Part shown: positions 1 to 9,132 of the stretch, piece after piece
Numbering within the stretch: position 1 is the first letter of the stretch
Layout of the letters: every line of letters begins with the position of its first letter
Source of the DNA: Sugiyamaella lignohabitans
Lineage: Eukaryota > Ascomycota > Dipodascomycetes > Dipodascales > Trichomonascaceae
Assembly (NCBI RefSeq): GCF_001640025.1
Contig: NC_031674.1
Location: forward strand, 3,038,001 to 3,102,000
Direction of reading: 5' to 3'
DNA: 64,000 nucleotides
The notes under the pieces: generated by a model
Told to the model about the DNA's origin: nothing
The model's database searches: none
The model's input: the letters and a program-made list of their open reading frames with translations, nothing else
Translations under genes and position numbers: made by a program

Positions 1-1027
1 GAAAGTATTTTTTCCTGAAAGCGGCATTCTTCAGTATGAAGGCCAGTTATATACATTATTACCGAGAGACTCTTGACTGTGAGAGCAGTCCTCTACTGAC
101 AGAGGCTTCTAGTTACCATGCTATATCTAGGACGGTTCTAATAGCCAGTCCCAAGTTATTTTTAGCCTTACTAGAATAACCTTGTGAGCTTCCAGATAAT
201 GGAAGAGTATAAAGCATTTTCCTTCCAGCTAAATCGTGATGACCCGTAACTCACAGTATATCTTAGTAATGTCAACGTTCTACTTCGTCAAGGTTTGCAC
301 AATCTTTATCTTATCGCCTCTAGCGTTGTTATCATCCAAATTGGGAAAAATACATTGCAACTTATGTGCGGCTTTGCCCCTTTTTGCAGTTTTTTTCTTT
401 CTTCGATTTTCTTTTCCCTACACCCTAACCCTGAAAACTCACGAATATATAAGGAGCAGCCACGCCGCCCGTTGGGAGTTTTTAAAAACAAAAAACCGTG
501 AAGACTACCCTAACCCTTTAGGTTGCAAGCTGAAAGATAATCGTTAGTGCATCAAATCAATTACACGTACTCTGTGGGAATTGATTTGATCTTACTGATT
601 ATCATTTAAATTTGCATTTATTTATTTGAAGATTTTTCCAAGAAAATCATAATTGATCTTCTATCTTCTTGTTTGATTTGAGTGATCAAGTATATCTTTG
701 TTGTGGGCGATTTGATTGTTGTCGTATAGATTGTGACACAATAGATTACGACAAAGAGAAAGAGAAGACACCTTAGACGTTTGAATCTCTTCGTATTATT
801 TATTTATCATAGGGTTGCATTAAGTTGTTTTACTCTATTTCATTTGTGGTTTTTTTTTATTATCGTCAAGTCGTAGATAGCTATTAGTGTTTGGGTAACC
901 AGTGGCGTTTTTTCCAGTTGATTGATCAAAAGTTTGAGTTTACAGTTGTCTGCTGTGAACTACATCATAAATTGTCTGACTAAAAAAAAGTTTCTACTAT
1001 TTTCTTGCTATCAAATTAATATACAAG
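1..1027. other. 5' flank of SPT15, no gene recognised
   Basis: About 1 kb before the SPT15 start. I see no convincing coding region: the 103-residue frame at 236-547 matches no family I know and has low-complexity character. The part from about 545 to 1020 is T-rich and leader-like, with short homopolymer runs. A compact promoter-like block lies at 420-520 (listed separately), which would imply a long 5' leader for SPT15 or a separate short noncoding transcript. The gene to the left, if any, lies outside the window. Confidence 0.5.
422..517 (+). promoter_or_regulatory. Promoter block: two telomere-like ACCCTAACCCT motifs around a TATA box
   Basis: ACCCTAACCCT occurs at 422-432 and again at 507-517, with a TATA element (TATATAA) at 446-452 between them. 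The motif is the complement of AGGGTTAGGGT, which resembles sites bound by telomere-repeat factors of the Tbf1/Tay1 type that also act at yeast promoters. The sequence is seen directly; the binding factor and the idea that this drives SPT15 are inference. Confidence 0.4.
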
Positions 1028-1860
1028 ATGGAGACTCTGGCAGTTCCTACCACCGCAGCACAAGCCAAGGCCTTTGTTTCGCCAACATCGCTCTCGTTTC
1101 CAGGCGCCGTTGAATCTCTAAAAGTTGAAGAACAGAAGGATATCAATGTTAAAGGGGAGGGACTTGAAGGAGATGACTCGGCATCGGGTATTGTTCCCAC
1201 ACTTCAAAATATTGTGGCAACAGTTAACTTGGATTGTCGATTGGATTTGAAGACAATTGCGTTACATGCACGAAATGCTGAGTACAATCCGAAGGTAGGT
1301 GACTGAACATTGAGCTGGCTTGATCTGCTTATGTCTAAAGTATCAGTGGTTTGGGCGTTGCTCAATTGCACTGGCTATGGATATATTTAGATTTTATGTG
1401 TTGTGTCTACAATACTAACTATGATAAGCGTTTTGCTGCTGTAATCATGCGTATTCGTGAGCCAAAGACCACTGCTTTGATTTTCGCATCTGGTAAGATG
1501 GTTGTGACTGGTGCGAAGAGTGAGGACGATTCTAAGTTGGCTTCCAGAAAGTATGCAAGAATCATTCAAAAGCTTGGATTTGATGCTAAGTTTACTGATT
1601 TCAAAATCCAGAACATTGTCGGAAGTTGTGACGTGAAGTTCCCAATTCGTTTAGAAGGTTTGGCCTTCAGCCACGGTACTTTCAGTAGTTATGAGCCTGA
1701 GTTGTTTCCAGGTTTGATTTACCGAATGGTTAAGCCCAAGATTGTGCTCTTGATTTTTGTGTCAGGTAAGATTGTTCTTACTGGTGCGAAGCAAAGAGAG
1801 GAAATCTATGCTGCTTTTGAAGCCATTTACCCTGTATTGAGTGAATTCCGTAAGGCTTGA
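1028..1860 (+). CDS. SPT15: TATA-binding protein (TBP), two exons
   Basis: TBP is the DNA-binding core of TFIID and is needed by all three nuclear RNA polymerases. Exon 1 is 1028-1294 and exon 2 is 1429-1860, giving 232 residues (S. cerevisiae Spt15 has 240). The 134-nt intron starts GTAGGT and has TACTAAC at 1413-1419, only about ten bases before the AG at 1427-1428. The join reads NPK-RFAAV, as in all TBPs. The variable N-terminus is about 50 residues. The saddle domain follows as two direct repeats, beginning [13 protein letters not shown] and [12 protein letters not shown], and the protein ends in the usual FRKA. The ATG at 1028 follows an A-rich leader. The identification is certain; only the exact intron ends need RNA support. 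Confidence 0.97.
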
Positions 1861-2673
1861 TCTGGCTTGTAAAAAACAAGAGAGCGTTATGAGGGGGAAG
1901 TAAGATGTGAAGAAATCCCAAAAATCAATCCAAAATTTTAATGAGAAAAATGATTCTATTTGTTTTATATTGTTTTTGTTTGTATGTATATTAAATTATT
2001 ATTTATGAGAGCGCTCTGATATACATGCTTTCCTTTTTTTGTTGTATTGATTTTGTTTACACCAGGGTCGACCTTTCTGACAGATATACAAGTTGCGCAT
2101 GCTTTTCCGGTGCTTGAAATTCACCTTCCCGTATCTGTACTGTAATACGAAGTGCGTGTTCGATGCCGGACATGGCAGAAGATTGTGATGATGCACAGGA
2201 ACCTAACCCAAATCAGCATACTCTGGCAGCCTCCATAGTTTAGGACCTGCACTGATGGCAGATTTAAAGCTCAGTATTTTGGATGAGGTCAAATTTGAAC
2301 GTAATGTTTGTATAAGAACGATTGGAAGCATTAATTTCGATCTTACTTGTGACTTTGTAATCTGCACACGTTAAAGACGACGTGATCTTGTCGTTACTTG
2401 TATATTACGTGAATCGCTTTGGCTCAGGGATTTATTTTTGGCATCGTTATTTATTTTGTTTAGTTTGTTTATTTTCATTTTCGTTTGGAAATATCAGGTC
2501 TGTTCGCTCGTAACATAACTGGAATTCGTCAGATTTTGGTCTTTACTTTTTTCATTGTTGGATAGGATATTAAGATATTTCCAATTTGTTGATTGTTTTG
2601 CCAATCAAATGGCCTAGACTTTAGGACAACAGAGCTATTTATTGACTTGTTGAATTCATAAGTTATCTCTAAA
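1861..2673. other. Intergenic, SPT15 to rhomboid gene
   Basis: About 810 bases holding the SPT15 3' end and the rhomboid promoter. It is T-rich, especially 2420-2600. No RNA gene, repeat or plausible protein was seen. Confidence 0.5.
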
Positions 2674-4521
2674 ATGAGCTACTACTATAGCCCGGAAGAC
2701 AGACTGTCAGACAACAATATACCTTTGCAAAATCGACCCTTTCATAGGACAACTCAAAATAGCTATTCACATGAGATTGATTACGACGAGAGCACAGACC
2801 CTTTTAACGGAATAGCTTCTGATGTCCCACCGCCTCCACCTCCTCATGACTCACCGAATCGAATGAATCATAACCCCGAGCCTTCGGATTCATTTAATTT
2901 CGAAAACTACTATGATGGTTTAGAGGGAGATGATGTTTCACGGAGTAGGGACGGAATAGGTCGTAAGGGAGCTCCTATCATTACGTCTCCGGATGCACCA
3001 CCTCCGCCTCCGAAAGACCCACGGTATAGTCGTTACAGCCGACTCAGTAGACAGAGCAGTATAATAAATCAAGACGAGGATGCATATACCAGTATGGGTG
3101 TACTTGAAAACTCCATGTCACATGCTAATAATAGTAACGACCTGATATTCGACTATGACGAGGCTAGTCCAGCCAGAAAACTCGATAGATCTCTTTCCAG
3201 GCTGAACAGAAGCTACACCAACAACAATGTTACGAATGACCCTTTCTTTTATGATGGTAATTACGATCCTAATAAACCTCCGCCACCACCCCCCAGGGAT
3301 GACGACTATTACGACGCACGCAATAGGTTCGCGCGTTCTAGCCGAGCAATGGGCCCTCCTGTGCTATATGAAGATGACGAAGAAGATGACAGATATATCA
3401 GCCAGAGGGGCCAGATGCGAGAACGATCTGATTCAGCGGCAGGTCTCATGAACCGCACAGCTGTTCGACAGCGAATCCACAAGATTAAATGGCTCAAACT
3501 GCCATGGTTCTGTTGGACTGTCAGCATTATTCAAATAGGTGTGTTCATAGCCGAGTTAGTGAAAATGGGCTCGTTAACAGGATCACCTATTCAAACCCAA
3601 CCATCCTTCAATCCCATGGTGGGCCCTTCGTCCTACATCATGATAAACATGGGTGCTCGTTTCACTCCTTGCATGCATTTTATCAATAACCTGACTGACG
3701 TAACTGGCCTAGCGTACCCATGTCCAAACTCAACTTCAACGGACACAAATGTTTGTTCCTTAAGTGAGCTCTGTGGTATGGGGGGCCTGCCGCCTCCACC
3801 ACAAGCTCCAGACCAGTGGTGGAGATTCATCACTCCTATATTTTTGCACGCTGGATTTGTACACATAGGTTTCAACCTCTTATTGCAGCTGAAACTGGGA
3901 ACTGAGCTGGAGAGGGAAATTGGAATTGTACGATTCTTCATAGTATACTTTGCATCGGGTATTGCAGGATTTGTACTAGGTGGTAACTTCACACCAGATG
4001 GCATTGCCAGTACAGGAGCAAGTGGATCCCTCTTTGGAGTAATTGCCATTGATTTGCTTGACCTGCTGTTTAACTGGCAACTTTACGCCTCCCCTAAAAG
4101 AAATCTTGCCATTCACATTGGCGAGATAATTGTGAGTTTTGTCCTTGGACTGCTACCCGGACTGGATAATTTCTCGCATATCGGAGGTTTTTGTATGGGC
4201 ATCCTGACCGGTACAGCGATTTTGAGATCTCCATTAAAAATACGGCTCAGTTCAGGATTTGCCATCAACCCCCAGGAGGGAGCTAAGCTTCGAGCGTCTT
4301 CATTTGACTGGAGACATCCAAAAGATCATTTCAGGGGCCGATCAAGGTCTTGGTACCTCTGGGTGCTAGTACGCATGGCTTGTATTGTACTTGCTATAGT
4401 CTACTTCGTGACTCTTATAAGGCAATTCCGCGATGGTGGTGGACATTGCAGCTGGTGCAAGTATCTTTCTTGCCTACCTGTGCATGGTTGGTGCGATGAT
4501 GGCAACATTACCACCAGTTAA
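2674..4521 (+). CDS. Rhomboid-family intramembrane serine protease with a long cytosolic N-terminus
   Basis: 615 residues. Rhomboids cut transmembrane substrates inside the bilayer. The catalytic pair is visible: Ser450 in TGASGSLFG and His502 in NFSHIGGF. The usual loop with WWRFITPIFLHAGFVHIGFN precedes the active-site helices. The first membrane span is near residues 275-297 and a last one near 565-585, so about seven spans with an extracytosolic loop between spans 1 and 2 that carries several Cys and N-glycosylation sequons. The first 270 residues are hydrophilic, rich in Asp, Ser and Tyr, with three runs of five or six prolines (about residues 50-55, 109-113 and 203-208). This resembles the large fungal secretase-type rhomboids rather than the small Rbd2 or mitochondrial Pcp1. 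Substrate unknown. The ATG at 2674 is the first in frame. Confidence 0.93.
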   Translation: MSYYYSPEDRLSDNNIPLQNRPFHRTTQNSYSHEIDYDESTDPFNGIASDVPPPPPPHDSPNRMNHNPEPSDSFNFENYYDGLEGDDVSRSRDGIGRKGAPIITSPDAPPPPPKDPRYSRYSRLSRQSSIINQDEDAYTSMGVLENSMSHANNSNDLIFDYDEASPARKLDRSLSRLNRSYTNNNVTNDPFFYDGNYDPNKPPPPPPRDDDYYDARNRFARSSRAMGPPVLYEDDEEDDRYISQRGQMRERSDSAAGLMNRTAVRQRIHKIKWLKLPWFCWTVSIIQIGVFIAELVKMGSLTGSPIQTQPSFNPMVGPSSYIMINMGARFTPCMHFINNLTDVTGLAYPCPNSTSTDTNVCSLSELCGMGGLPPPPQAPDQWWRFITPIFLHAGFVHIGFNLLLQLKLGTELEREIGIVRFFIVYFASGIAGFVLGGNFTPDGIASTGASGSLFGVIAIDLLDLLFNWQLYASPKRNLAIHIGEIIVSFVLGLLPGLDNFSHIGGFCMGILTGTAILRSPLKIRLSSGFAINPQEGAKLRASSFDWRHPKDHFRGRSRSWYLWVLVRMACIVLAIVYFVTLIRQFRDGGGHCSWCKYLSCLPVHGWCDDGNITTS

Positions 4522-5147
4522 TAGATCTGTATATATCTACATACTTTATTGCTACTGCACATTTGTCTTGCACCGGGTTCTGGGTCAGTTAACTCTTGGC
4601 TCTTAGACCCGGCTCAAACTCAGTTGCTCTACGTGCCAGATAATCTATACCCACTTACTAGATTAGAGTCGGCGAAAGGTTCCAAGAGGCTTTTTTTTTC
4701 GAAGGAACTCAATAGCCAGAGCCTATCTAGCCTGTATGGTGTATAGTCTATGTAGTCTATTTACAACCCCCGTCACCCCCGCCAGTACTCAAGGTTGAGA
4801 GCGCATATTGGAACTCCGACCACTCCGACTTTGGCCAATCTATATGAATTTTTCCATACATCCAGTGGTTAAAACCAGACCAGTATCTAGTGATCCAGAA
4901 CTCCCTTTAGATCTATTTCAGAGAAGCTGTGTGCTGAAGACAGCTGGGGCGGGGCCAATTTTCTCTCAATGTCCAAGCGGCGCCCCGCAATATGCATATA
5001 ACAAATCAACGCAGACAGGTAGCAGACCGAAGTTAGCCAGGAATTTCCAGAGAAAACTAACCCCCGCCTAAGGGAATAGTGGACCAGAATCTACTGTTTA
5101 TAAGAAAGTTTAGAAAATGTAAAATCAAATTCAAATACAATCAAGTC

Positions 5148-5169
5148 ATATATATATATATATATATAT
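5148..5169. repeat. (AT)11 microsatellite
   Basis: Twenty-two bases of uninterrupted alternating A and T, in the rhomboid-aldolase intergenic region. Confidence 0.9.
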
Positions 5170-5412
5170 CGAAAGTCTAGTACGCGGAGTATGCCAGCCA
5201 ATGCCGAAATTTGTACTAACAAGTTAAGTGTATGCTAATATATTTTTGTCAGTTACCCCACGCGGTTCCAGATCACACTATTCGTTTAATCATATGCCGA
5301 TTCCACCCCACCCCCGCCGCTATACATTGTACACAAAACATTCCACTTATTAGCAACAGGACCCCCACCTCTCAGAAACGCACATATATGGTATCTGCAG
5401 TCAGATATTGAA

Positions 5413-5434
5413 CCCCACGAAAGTCGTCGTGGGG
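5413..5434. promoter_or_regulatory. Perfect 8-bp inverted repeat with 6-nt spacer upstream of the aldolase gene
   Basis: CCCCACGA, then AAGTCG, then TCGTGGGG: a perfect palindrome with a six-base centre, 124 bases before the aldolase ATG and about 20 bases before a TATA-like element. It looks like a binding site for a dimeric regulator. The factor is unknown. Confidence 0.4.
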
Positions 5435-5454
5435 GGTAGTACGAAATTTCGGGG

Positions 5455-5462
5455 TATTTAAA
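5455..5462 (+). promoter_or_regulatory. TATA-like element of the aldolase gene
   Basis: TATTTAAA lies 96 bases before the ATG at 5558, a usual distance for a yeast TATA promoter. Confidence 0.4.
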
Positions 5463-5557
5463 TGTCAAGATTCACCCCCTCTTTTGTGAAGTTTAATCTC
5501 ACTATTTTCCCCCAAAAGGTTCCCATTTAACACACTTGTTTTTCTAATCACTCAATA

Positions 5558-6511
5558 ATGACTGCTTCTGCCCCCGCTCCTGGTGTCTATACTCCAGTTC
5601 CTACATTTTTCAAATCTGGCTCTAAGGGCAAATATGAGCTCGACATTGATACTCAAGTCAAGCATGCTGCATTCTTAGCTGAAAATGGTATCAAGGGTGT
5701 TGTTTTACTCGGATCTACTGGTGAAATGATCCATTTGACTCGTGAGGAGAGAATCGAGCTTATTGCTGGTGTTAAGAAGGGTTTGACTGAACTCGGACAT
5801 ACCAAATTCGAGATTTATGCTGGTGTTGCTCACAACGGTATTCAAGACACTATTGACGAGATTGAGGCTGTTAAGAAGGCTGGTGCCACTTATGCTATGG
5901 CTCTCGCTCCTAACTACTTTGCCCCTGCTTCTACCCAAGCTTCTATCATTGAATGGTTCACTGAGGTGGCCAACGCCTCTGCTCTACCCATTGTCATCTA
6001 CTATTTCCCTGGTGTCTCTAATGGTTTGCTCATTACCCCAGACACCCTGGCTGAGTTGTCTGCACACCCTAACATTGTTGGTGTCAAGCTTTCGCATGGT
6101 GATCTCTCCCACTATGCCCAATTGGCTCTTAACCCTAAGGTCCAAGCTAACGACTTCACAACCTTTACTGGTCTTGGACAAGTCTTGCTTCCTGCTATCT
6201 CTGTTGGTATCAGTGCCACCATCGATGCCATCTCCAGTGCTTACCCCAAGTCTGTTGTCAAGCTCTTCAACCTCGCCCTTGAGGGAAAGACTAAAGAGGC
6301 CCAAAAAATTCAATACCTCGTTTCTAGAGCTGAAGAAATTATTGTTGCCAAGGGTCCTGTTGGAACTAAGTATGCTGTTGCCAAAGCTCTTGGTTATTCC
6401 AAGCAAGCTCAACTTGGTAGACCCCCTCTCAGTGAACCCCTTACTACTGCTCAAATTGAGAGATTCGAGCCTGAATTAGAGGCTCTTGCTGCACTTGAAA
6501 AGTCCTTGTAA
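5558..6511 (+). CDS. DapA/HOGA-family class I aldolase (2-keto-3-deoxy acid or 4-hydroxy-2-oxoglutarate type)
   Basis: 317 residues, a single TIM barrel of the dihydrodipicolinate synthase / N-acetylneuraminate lyase superfamily. Visible features: the phosphate/carboxylate loop GSTGE at residues 52-56, the proton-relay Tyr148 in IYYFPG (the family has YNxP here) and the Schiff-base Lys177 in GVKLSHGD. Fungi make lysine by the aminoadipate route (LYS2 is in this window), so true dihydrodipicolinate synthesis is unlikely. Fungal relatives cleave 4-hydroxy-2-oxoglutarate or 2-keto-3-deoxy sugar acids to pyruvate plus an aldehyde. Substrate cannot be decided from the sequence. Codons are biased toward C/T-ending forms, as in well-expressed genes. 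ADH1 lies downstream on the other strand, convergent; the pairing may be chance. Confidence 0.9.
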   Translation: MTASAPAPGVYTPVPTFFKSGSKGKYELDIDTQVKHAAFLAENGIKGVVLLGSTGEMIHLTREERIELIAGVKKGLTELGHTKFEIYAGVAHNGIQDTIDEIEAVKKAGATYAMALAPNYFAPASTQASIIEWFTEVANASALPIVIYYFPGVSNGLLITPDTLAELSAHPNIVGVKLSHGDLSHYAQLALNPKVQANDFTTFTGLGQVLLPAISVGISATIDAISSAYPKSVVKLFNLALEGKTKEAQKIQYLVSRAEEIIVAKGPVGTKYAVAKALGYSKQAQLGRPPLSEPLTTAQIERFEPELEALAALEKSL

Positions 6512-7042
6512 AAAGGATTACGACATGTAAATGACCCATATATATCTGTGATGCTTTTGTTTTGTTATAAAGGGTAGAAAATGTATATTTTGATGAATTA
6601 TTTATCTGTTCCTGCACTGATAGGTACATAAGTATTGTTCGCTTCCAGCGGCTGAGATACTATCTATCTTGGGAAATATGTTTTGATTCCAACGAATGAC
6701 CTTTTTTTAAAGTCAATTATGAGAAGTAACTGCTATGTTCGTTGGAGTAGTCATGCCGAGTGATATTCCATGCAGGGTCCACCGTTCTTATCACGAAGCC
6801 CAGGCCCGGAATAACTAAAGTCCAGCATTCAGCCTCCAGATGTACCCAAAACTAGCAAAATAAGGTTCAAGGTACCATTACAGGCACATAATAAATACCT
6901 CATCGGTTAGTGCTTTACCGTAAGGGTCACCGATAAGGTAGTTTGAAGTATTATATAAGGATCGTATTTCTTGTGGAGTAATTTCATTATTTTATAGACA
7001 AAAAGAGGACATCTTAACTTATGGATTATTAAAAAACAAGGC
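6512..7042. other. Convergent intergenic region, aldolase to ADH1
   Basis: About 530 bases between two 3' ends. A/T-rich, with no gene, RNA or repeat recognised; it should hold both polyadenylation sites. Confidence 0.5.
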
Positions 7043-8092
7043 TCATTTAGAGGTATCAAGAACGTAACGACCGACAACTTCACCAGCAGCCATCTTCTTG
7101 AAAACGTCATTGAGCTCAGATAGACCGACAATCTGATATGGAGACTTGACTAAGCCACGGGTGAAGAAATCCAAGGCTTCAGCGGTGTCAGCACGGTTAC
7201 CGACATAAGAACCCTTGATGTTAATGGTCTTAACAACGTGGGTGAAGACCTCGGACTTGACATAAGCTCCACCAGGGAGACCGACCAGAACAATCGTACC
7301 AGCGGGACGGACGTATTCAGTGGACAGAGTGATGGCGACTTCAGCAACAGCAACGTGAATAACGGCATGCGGACCACCGGAAGTAGCCTCAACAATCTGC
7401 TTGCTGAGATCTGAGCTCTTAAAATCAACAAAAACTTCAGCACCCAAATCCTTACAGATTTTTTCCTTGGCATCACCACTGTCAATGGCAACTACTCTAA
7501 AACCCATTGCTCTGGCATATTGAATGGCCAAAGTTCCCAAACCACCACCGGCACCAGTGATAGCAACCCATTCACCAGGGCTGGCTTCCGAGACCTTCAA
7601 GGCCTTGTAAACGGTAATACCAGCACAGAGAATAGGAGCAACGGCAGCCAGATTAGCACTCTTGTCGATCTTGGCAGCATGAATGGCATTAGCAGTGGCA
7701 TATTGTTGGAAAGAGCCATCGTGAGTATATCCAGACAGAACAGCTTCAGCACAGTTTGATTCGTTGCCCTTAAGACAGAACTCACAGCCCAAACAAGATG
7801 CGTTCAACCACTTGATACCAGCATAATCGCCAACCTTGAAATTAGTCACATTCTCACCAAGAGCGACAACAACACCAGCACCCTCGTGTCCACCAACCAG
7901 TGGCTTTTTGGTGGCTAGAGGCCAATCACCTTTCCAAGCATGGAGATCGGTATGGCAAACACCCGAATATAAAACGTGGACTAAGATTTGATCCGAGGCT
8001 GGTTTAGGAACAGGAATGTCACGATATTCAATGGGACCACCATTTTCTTCAAAGACCATAGCCTTTTGAGTCTTGGGGATTTGTTCAGCCAT
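7043..8092 (-). CDS. ADH1: Zinc-dependent NAD alcohol dehydrogenase
   Basis: 349 residues, same size as yeast Adh1. It interconverts ethanol and acetaldehyde with NAD(H). Catalytic-zinc ligands are Cys46 ([10 protein letters not shown]), His69-Glu70 (GGHEGAG) and Cys156. The structural zinc is held by Cys100, Cys103, Cys106 and Cys114. The Rossmann loop is GAGGGLG (180-186), and Asp204 at the end of the second strand favours NAD over NADP. No mitochondrial presequence is present, so a cytosolic enzyme is expected. The ATG at 8092 has a consensus TATA on the same strand at 8263-8270. Codon use is strongly biased, as expected for high expression. Which S. cerevisiae ADH paralogue it matches best cannot be said. 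Confidence 0.95.
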   Translation of the reverse strand: MAEQIPKTQKAMVFEENGGPIEYRDIPVPKPASDQILVHVLYSGVCHTDLHAWKGDWPLATKKPLVGGHEGAGVVVALGENVTNFKVGDYAGIKWLNASCLGCEFCLKGNESNCAEAVLSGYTHDGSFQQYATANAIHAAKIDKSANLAAVAPILCAGITVYKALKVSEASPGEWVAITGAGGGLGTLAIQYARAMGFRVVAIDSGDAKEKICKDLGAEVFVDFKSSDLSKQIVEATSGGPHAVIHVAVAEVAITLSTEYVRPAGTIVLVGLPGGAYVKSEVFTHVVKTINIKGSYVGNRADTAEALDFFTRGLVKSPYQIVGLSELNDVFKKMAAGEVVGRYVLDTSK

Positions 8093-8262
8093 TATTACTT
8101 TTGATGTGTTTTAATGAATTCAACCAAATGTTCCAACTGTATGCTATATGCACTGAAGATAATTAGGCAATTAAATTGCAATCGTCTTCGTAAATTGAGT
8201 TTGTTGTAGACAATCAGAAAGAAAGAATACAAGAATCCAACATTGTCAAGTCAAACCCACTC

Positions 8263-8270
8263 TTTATATA
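8263..8270 (-). promoter_or_regulatory. TATA box of ADH1
   Basis: TATATAAA on the minus strand, 171 bases before the ADH1 start codon. Confidence 0.55.
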
Positions 8271-9084
8271 GTTTTGTGGCTGGCTAGCTATGAATAGCCA
8301 TATTTCTACTGACACAAAAAGCAACTCTAGAGAAATAAACAAAGGACATTGCAGCAGAGCTAGTGTGGTGTGATGTGTATATGCATAGTGAGTCCCAAGC
8401 GGTGGTCTGGATGTATTGTAAGTCTGTAGGTCCTATAGATTTCATCTAGCAACTACAGCCAGCAAAACTATGCGTTGCTTTCGAAAGCAATTCAATTCCT
8501 GATTCGAGCCTGCTGATGTCAATAGATAGTTTTGGCCTATTACTTAAGTGGGCATGTAACATTACCGGGGCTGAGAGATCTGGCATCGATATGAACAGCG
8601 GCATCTCTAGCGGTTGGAGGGAGTGCATGGATTGACATCAGGTGCACGCCCACGCTGGTCGGTCAGGCCAGCATGCACGTTTCTGTCGCAGCGGCAGGGG
8701 GGTGAACGATCAGGATATCCCAATATAGATTCTGTTTTAGGCGCTAATATGGGTAACTTATCCCACCCACATGCCCCTAGTCGGTGTCCGTAGATCAGCA
8801 ATGATAACTGTTATTCGTCTCTTACTTCAATTCTGTCAAGTGTCATTTTCCATACGGCCGACTATATACCCCGCTTTGTGCTGCCAAAAATCTGATTGCT
8901 AACCGCCAGAGTGAATACTTCTTTTAAGTTTGGTTTCAAAATAATTTATACGTTCTATTTGCTGTCCACTGAACTCTGTTCAGAATTTGGTTAGTTAGCT
9001 TTCTTCGGTGCGTCATTGAATAGCTTTAGGACACCCTCACGCCTTCGATGCTCCACGAGAGAGCAGCCAACTAGACCCGGCTGT

Positions 9085-9132
9085 GGTCGGCTGGCCGGTC
9101 TGCCGGCTGGTCTGCCGACTGGTCGAGCCGGA
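9085..9132. repeat. 12-bp GC-rich tandem repeat, four units
   Basis: Four consecutive 12-mers each begin GGTC: 9085-9096, 9097-9108, 9109-9120 and 9121-9132. The middle two differ at one position (GGTCTGCCGGCT and GGTCTGCCGACT). The block is far more GC-rich than its surroundings. Confidence 0.7.

Larger units (their letters stand above)
4522..5557. other. Intergenic, rhomboid gene to aldolase gene
   Basis: About 1 kb. Short open frames at 4549-4746 and 4808-5071 resemble no protein. The stretch holds an (AT)11 run at 5148-5169, several C-rich blocks between 5250 and 5480 (including ACCCCCT at 5474-5480, like a stress-response CCCCT element), a hairpin-forming inverted repeat at 5413-5434 and a TATA-like TATTTAAA at 5455-5462. 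The last 300 bases therefore look like a strong regulated promoter for the aldolase gene. Confidence 0.55.

Noticed and set aside
236..547. 103-residue frame upstream of SPT15
   Set aside because: No family resemblance, and it runs through the promoter-like block with TATA and the ACCCTAACCCT motifs.
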